Source: Calditrichota bacterium (GTDB lineage: Bacteria; Calditrichota; Calditrichia; Calditrichales; Calditrichaceae). From it: 8,401 nucleotides of DNA. Under the pieces are notes generated by a model. It was not told where the DNA came from. It saw nothing but the letters and a program-made list of their open reading frames with translations, and did not search any database. Numbering within the stretch: the first letter of the stretch is position 1; each line of letters begins with the position of its first letter. The stretch covers positions 1 to 8,401 of the forward strand of contig JAJRSN010000470.1 of assembly GCA_024278715.1 (NCBI GenBank), in the 5' to 3' direction. The position numbers and the translations under genes are program-made. Shown one piece after another: positions 5,142 through 8,401 of this stretch.

Positions 5142-5215
5142 TTAATCAGCGAAATCTGCGCAATCAGTTTAATCTGCGGTCAAAAACCTCAGCGCCCTCT
5201 GCGACTCTGCGGTAA
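5142..5215. repeat. 74-base direct repeat copy A, built of 9-base units
   Basis: From 5144 eight consecutive 9-base units can be read: AATCAGCGA, AATCTGCGC, AATCAGTTT, AATCTGCGG, TCAAAAACC, TCAGCGCCC, TCTGCGACT, CTGCGGTAA. The same 74 bases recur at 5361-5434 with five substitutions and no gaps. Confidence 0.8.
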
Positions 5216-5250
5216 GAAACCTCAACTCAATCTGCGATAAATATTAACCT

Positions 5251-5284
5251 CAAAGGACACAAAGGAGGAGCAAAGAGCACAAAG
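5251..5284. repeat. Short CAAAG-type 9-base array
   Basis: Units CAAAGGACA, CAAAGGAGGAG (11 bases), CAAAGAGCA, CAAAG. It sits between the two 74-base copies and belongs to the ACAAAGGACACAAAG style of dispersed intergenic repeat. Confidence 0.5.
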
Positions 5285-5360
5285 CAAATTTAATTTAAAA
5301 TCGAAACTTAAACGGGGAAAATTATCTTGTTTAAGCACTACAAATCAAAAACGCCTTAAT

Positions 5361-5434
5361 TTAATCAGCGAAATTTGCGTAATCAGTTTAATCTGCGGTC
5401 AAAAACCTCAGCGTCCTCTGCGCCTCCGCGGTAA
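5361..5434. repeat. 74-base direct repeat copy B, built of 9-base units
   Basis: It is offset exactly 219 bases from copy A and matches it at 69 of 74 positions. Four of the five differences are C/T transitions. It ends 20 bases beyond the stop of the receiver-histidine kinase gene, so it would lie in the 3' untranslated region of the signalling mRNA. Confidence 0.8.
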
Positions 5435-5454
5435 AGAATAAACATCTCTACCCC

Positions 5455-6573
5455 TCATTTGGGAAATTGCAAAATTACCCAGGTGCCGTCTTCTTCCGAG
5501 GTTCGCATTTCAATAACGCCGTTCATGGTTTCTGTAATTAATTTAGCGGAATAGGTGCCCAAACCGGTGCCTCTTTTTTTACCCGCGGTAACGTATTTCT
5601 CAAAAAAGCGATCGCGAATTTCCGGCGGCACAGCGCCATGGTTATGAATTTTAATGATCTTTTTATCGTTTGATTCAAGAATAACTTCGACCTCTCCTCC
5701 CTTGGGTGAAGCTTCCACGGCGTTGCTGATCAAATTTGCCAGCAACGTGTGGAAAAGAAATTTTTCGCCGGAAATAATAAAGGAATGATCAGCCGAAAGA
5801 TTCTCGTAATTGTAAAAAATATTTATTGCCACGTTTTTGTAAGCAAGCGATCTTTCAACCTCGATTTGAACATGTCTCAGCAGTTCAACGACATCCACGG
5901 GTTCGAATAAAATTTTGTAATTCCCCTTTTCCATTTTGTAAAGATCTAAAGTCCGGTTAACCATATCCAAAATACGATAAGCCGCTTTTTCGGTGGAAAG
6001 CAGCATCCTTTTGATATTTTCGTCAAACTCTTCGGTGTCGATTAATAAACGCATATTTCCGATTATGACCGTTAAAGGAGATTTAATGTCGTGGCGGGTA
6101 ATGTGTTCAACATCTTCTTTTAATCTCGCCGCGTTTATCAACTCTTTCTTTTGAACCTCGATTTTCTCCAGGGCGAGTTTTAAGTTCAGGTGAGTCTTTA
6201 CGCGAGCCCGCACCACATGGGCGCTTATCGGTTTTTTAATATAATCCACCGCGCCGAGATTAAGCCCTTTTACTTCGTCTTCTTCTTCGGCTCTGCCTGT
6301 GAGAAAAATGACCGGAATCTTTTTTGTTTCTTCGTCTTTCTTTAACTGTCTCAGAACTTCATATCCGTCCATGCCCGGCATAACAATATCTAACAAGATC
6401 AGGTCTGGTTTATTATCCGAACGGGCGATTTTTAGAGCGGTTTTCCCGTCCAAAGCGGCAAGACAGCGATAATCGGACAAAATTGCCCGTAAAATGTCTA
6501 TATTCTCGCGGGCGTCGTCAACAATTAATATTTTAGGTTTTACTGTAAGTTCTTCCATAAGATATTCCGTCAT
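5455..6573 (-). CDS. Receiver-histidine kinase hybrid (N-terminal REC, HisKA, HATPase)
   Basis: A cytoplasmic signalling protein of 372 residues from the chosen start, with no membrane segment. Residues 14-116 are a receiver domain with acidic pair D19-D20, phosphoacceptor D62 (LLDIVMPGMDG), T92 and K114. A helical linker (117-155) leads to the dimerisation/phosphoacceptor helix with H161 in RHDIKSPL. The ATPase domain has an N-box (N280...N284, NLISNAVEAS) and a glycine-rich G2 loop, KRGTGLGTYS (333-342). The G1 box reads HNHGAVPPE instead of DNGxG, so the adenine-contacting Asp is absent, as in some other kinases of this type. The ATG at 6573 lies one base after the HD-GYP stop (TAA-A-ATG), suggesting translational coupling. 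No start has a good Shine-Dalgarno site; ATGs at 6588 and 6558 (the latter with GGA 7 bases upstream) are alternatives. It probably takes phosphate on the receiver and uses it to modulate its own kinase. Confidence 0.9.
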   Translation of the reverse strand: MTEYLMEELTVKPKILIVDDARENIDILRAILSDYRCLAALDGKTALKIARSDNKPDLILLDIVMPGMDGYEVLRQLKKDEETKKIPVIFLTGRAEEEDEVKGLNLGAVDYIKKPISAHVVRARVKTHLNLKLALEKIEVQKKELINAARLKEDVEHITRHDIKSPLTVIIGNMRLLIDTEEFDENIKRMLLSTEKAAYRILDMVNRTLDLYKMEKGNYKILFEPVDVVELLRHVQIEVERSLAYKNVAINIFYNYENLSADHSFIISGEKFLFHTLLANLISNAVEASPKGGEVEVILESNDKKIIKIHNHGAVPPEIRDRFFEKYVTAGKKRGTGLGTYSAKLITETMNGVIEMRTSEEDGTWVILQFPK

Positions 6574-6574
6574 T

Positions 6575-7624
6575 TTATTTTGACTCATTGTTTTTAAAGT
6601 CAGAATATTTTTTGGAGATTTGAAGAATTTTGTCTTTGTTTTCAAAAAAAAGATCTACCAGATCCGGGTCAAAATGTTTTTCCTTGTTTTCTTGAAAATA
6701 TTCGAGAACCCTTTCCAGAGTCCAGGCATCTTTGTAATGGCGTTTGTTGATCAGAGCGTCAAAAACATCTGCTATGGCAACAATTCGTCCGCCAAGCGGT
6801 ATGTCCGTCTTTTTTAATCCCAGCGGATATCCGCCGCCGTCCCATTTTTCATGATGGGTCAGGGCAATGGTTTTAGCCGTTTTTAATAAAATAGAGGGGT
6901 GGTCTCCGATAATTCTGGATCCGATTATCGTATGTTTTTGCATGATTTTCATTTCATGCGCTGTCAGTCTGGCGGGCTTTAACAGAATTTTATCCGGAAT
7001 TCCTATCTTTCCCACATCATGCATTGTGGCAGCCTGCATCAGCACGTCCGCATCATATTCGCTCATATTAACAGATAATCCTAAAATGCGGGAGATATGT
7101 CCGATGCGGTAAATATGCATTCCCGTTTCATTGTCCTTGAATTCTGCGGCGATTCCGAGTCTGCGTATTATTTCTAAACGCGTTTCTTCCAGCTCGGCGG
7201 TGCGCTCACGAACTTTTTCTTCCAGTAAACGGCTTTGATCGTACAATGAAAGGTGGGTTTTTATCCGCGCTTTGACTATGGCGGGACTTATGGGTTTGGC
7301 GATGTAATCAACCGCGCCGATTTCAAATCCCTTTTCTTCGTCAATCGGTTCGCCCTTGGTCGTTACAAAAATAACCGGAATTTTTCGGGTTTTGATATTG
7401 GATTTTAAGCGCCTGCAAACTTCCAAGCCGTCCATTTCGGGCATTATTATGTCAAGTAAAATAATATCCGGTAGTTCCTGATTCTCAACTATTTTTAAAG
7501 CCTTCGCTCCGTTTAACGCCACTTTTACTTTGTAGTCCTTTTCCAAAATGGCTTTAAGCACATCAATATTTTCAGGAGAATCATCAACTACAAGCACCGT
7601 TGGTTTAGAAAGAGCCTCAGTCAT
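6575..7624 (-). CDS. Response regulator with HD-GYP output domain (predicted cyclic-di-GMP phosphodiesterase)
   Basis: A 349-residue cytoplasmic protein like RpfG-type regulators. Residues 9-112 are a receiver: D14-D15, phosphoacceptor D58 (LLDIIMPEMDG), T88 and K110 in YIAKP. A coiled-coil-like linker rich in Glu and Arg (about 128-155) joins the HD-GYP domain. The metal and catalytic motif residues are all present: E166/H170 (ETGMH), H202-D203 (HDVGKIGIPD), H231, HHE at 257-259, GYP at 265-267 and D286 (IADVFDAL). The family hydrolyses cyclic-di-GMP, so phosphorylation would be expected to lower that second messenger and affect motility or biofilm. GGAGGA on the minus strand (7632-7637) is 7 bases before the ATG at 7624; a GTG one codon earlier is possible but 4 bases from it. 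It lies between two histidine kinase genes in one operon. The cognate kinase is probably the upstream gene. Confidence 0.93.
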   Translation of the reverse strand: MTEALSKPTVLVVDDSPENIDVLKAILEKDYKVKVALNGAKALKIVENQELPDIILLDIIMPEMDGLEVCRRLKSNIKTRKIPVIFVTTKGEPIDEEKGFEIGAVDYIAKPISPAIVKARIKTHLSLYDQSRLLEEKVRERTAELEETRLEIIRRLGIAAEFKDNETGMHIYRIGHISRILGLSVNMSEYDADVLMQAATMHDVGKIGIPDKILLKPARLTAHEMKIMQKHTIIGSRIIGDHPSILLKTAKTIALTHHEKWDGGGYPLGLKKTDIPLGGRIVAIADVFDALINKRHYKDAWTLERVLEYFQENKEKHFDPDLVDLFFENKDKILQISKKYSDFKNNESK

Positions 7625-7631
7625 CACGCTT

Positions 7632-7637
7632 TCCTCC
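7632..7637 (-). promoter_or_regulatory. Ribosome binding site of the HD-GYP regulator gene
   Basis: GGAGGA on the minus strand serves the ATG at 7624 (7-base spacer) or the GTG at 7627 (4-base spacer). It is the strongest Shine-Dalgarno site in the signalling operon and lies in the 40-base gap after the kinase stop. Confidence 0.7.
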
Positions 7638-7664
7638 GAATTGATTATTGCATTCTTAATATGC

Positions 7665-8401
7665 TTAACCGGGAAAACTTAATTTTACAATTGCTCCGCC
7701 CTGCGGTCGATTGCCGATTTCCATGTATCCTGAATGCGCTTTCATTATTAAATTTGTGGTTGCCAGTCCGAGCCCAAAATTTTGATCGATGGGTTCTTTT
7801 CCCAAAGCAAATAATTGGAATTTAAAATCGAGCGCTTCTTTGGAAAACCCCGGACCATTATCGCTGATTGAAATGATCGTGTTTTGGTCGGTTGATTTTA
7901 CTTTAATCGAAATTTCACCGTTTTCCGGGGCATATTCGATTGCGTTATGCAAAATGGTTTTAAGGCAGTAATTAAACAAATCATAATCGGCGTTTACCGT
8001 CAATTCTTCGGATAAACATCGTTTTAACCGAATATTCTTGCTTTTTATTTGTGGCTTAAATTCTGCGATAACGCTATAAAATATTTGCAAGATATTTATC
8101 TTTGATTTATGGATTTCACGATTTTTTACCTGAAGTTCGGTAATGAACAGGGCTCTTTGAGAAAATCTTTCCAGACGATCAACCGAATCTTTTAATGCCT
8201 GAATAAATTCCTGCAGCTCTTCGCTGTCCAGCGAGTTGCTTAATAATTCGGTAAAACCCATAATTCCGGTTAACGGCGTTCGTATTTCGTGACTGATGAT
8301 TTGCAAAAAGCGCGATTTTGCCAGATCCAGATTTTGTAATTGCTCGTTGGCTTCTTCCAACTGTTTGTTTAATTCCTGCAATCTTTGATTGGCGATGCGA
8401 A
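7665..8401 (-). CDS. Sensor histidine kinase, C-terminal part (5' end outside window)
   Basis: The frame stays open through the right edge, so the sensory N-terminus is missing. A TTG at 8381 could be misread as a start, but codons upstream (RIANQR) continue the same helix, so I treat the gene as partial. About 25 residues of coiled coil (QELNKQLEEANEQLQNL) lead to the HisKA helix with phosphoacceptor His in IISHEIRTPLTG (His codon at 8289-8291). The ATPase domain has a canonical N-box (HNAIEYAPENGE), G1 with its Asp intact (SISDNGPGF) and G2 (FGLGLATTNLI), so it should be an active kinase. The protein ends VKLSFPG at 7665. The short C-terminal domain carries no receiver, which fits phosphotransfer to the separate REC proteins encoded next. 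There are 40 bases to the HD-GYP gene start. The operon promoter must lie beyond 8401. Confidence 0.9.
   Translation of the reverse strand, partial: RIANQRLQELNKQLEEANEQLQNLDLAKSRFLQIISHEIRTPLTGIMGFTELLSNSLDSEELQEFIQALKDSVDRLERFSQRALFITELQVKNREIHKSKINILQIFYSVIAEFKPQIKSKNIRLKRCLSEELTVNADYDLFNYCLKTILHNAIEYAPENGEISIKVKSTDQNTIISISDNGPGFSKEALDFKFQLFALGKEPIDQNFGLGLATTNLIMKAHSGYMEIGNRPQGGAIVKLSFPG

Larger units (their letters stand above)
4497..5454. other. Repeat-rich intergenic region between the metabolic and signalling blocks
   Basis: About 960 bases with no credible gene. It holds the oxidoreductase ribosome binding site and promoter candidate (4501-4576), a tiny 9-base pair (4644-4661), two copies of a GTCAT-bounded element (4699-4816 and 4972-5071), and 9-base arrays (5142-5215, 5251-5284, 5361-5434). 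Bases about 4817-4971, 5072-5141 and 5285-5360 are AT-rich and show nothing recognisable. No clear terminator follows the signalling operon stop at 5455. Confidence 0.8.

Noticed and set aside
5142..5434. Possible CRISPR or attachment-site pair
   Set aside because: Only two 74-base copies, each internally periodic, with no integrase, tRNA or regular spacers in the window.
6643..6645. TTG at 6645 as start of the receiver-histidine kinase
   Set aside because: It would overlap the HD-GYP gene by about 70 bases, has no Shine-Dalgarno site, and adds a Lys-rich leader outside the receiver fold.
8379..8381. TTG as the true start of the right-hand histidine kinase
   Set aside because: Codons upstream to the window edge are open and continue the coiled coil, and the kinase would otherwise lack any input region.

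Overview
The window looks like bacterial chromosome from a Gram-negative lineage that exports folded enzymes by the Tat route. A Tat-dependent Gfo/Idh/MocA oxidoreductase, an IolE-like isomerase, RR/HD-GYP signalling proteins and intergenic space packed with short degenerate repeats together suggest the FCB or neighbouring phyla (Calditrichota or Ignavibacteria are my best guess). This is inference from style, not from a marker gene. No rRNA, tRNA, CRISPR array or transposase was seen.

Layout. Bases 1-229 (+) are the end of a DUF2339-like multi-spanning membrane protein. It converges on a minus-strand metabolic block (4496 down to 334). This holds a cytoplasmic Gfo/Idh/MocA oxidoreductase (3327-4496), a repeat-filled gap of about 660 bases, and then a tightly linked pair: an IolE-like TIM-barrel isomerase/epimerase (1668-2663) and a Tat-exported Gfo/Idh/MocA oxidoreductase (334-1653). 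The pair is separated by 14 bases and is almost surely one operon. Both transcription units have plausible sigma70-like promoters and clear Shine-Dalgarno sites. The three enzymes fit oxidation and isomerisation of a sugar, inositol or keto-sugar; the substrate cannot be read from the sequence.

A second gap of about 960 bases (4497-5454) separates this block from a minus-strand signalling operon running from the right edge down to 5455. It encodes a histidine kinase (C-terminal part only, 7665-8401), a receiver/HD-GYP protein (6575-7624; a predicted cyclic-di-GMP phosphodiesterase) and a receiver/histidine-kinase hybrid (5455-6573). Spacing is 40 bases and then 1 base, so the three are probably co-transcribed and the last two translationally coupled. 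A reasonable model is a phosphorelay that sets HD-GYP activity, with the hybrid as a second output or feedback kinase. The two receivers are close paralogues.

The most unusual content is non-coding. The 2664-3326 gap is largely built from degenerate 7-base repeat units, and the last array runs into the stop codon of the upstream gene. The 4497-5454 gap instead carries degenerate 9-base arrays, including a 74-base direct repeat (69/74 identical) 219 bases apart. It also holds two copies of a GTCAT...ATGAC-bounded element that share their ends but have different centres. The sampled metabolic genes are visibly more GC-rich than the sensor genes (one 60-base line each: about 63% against 37%).
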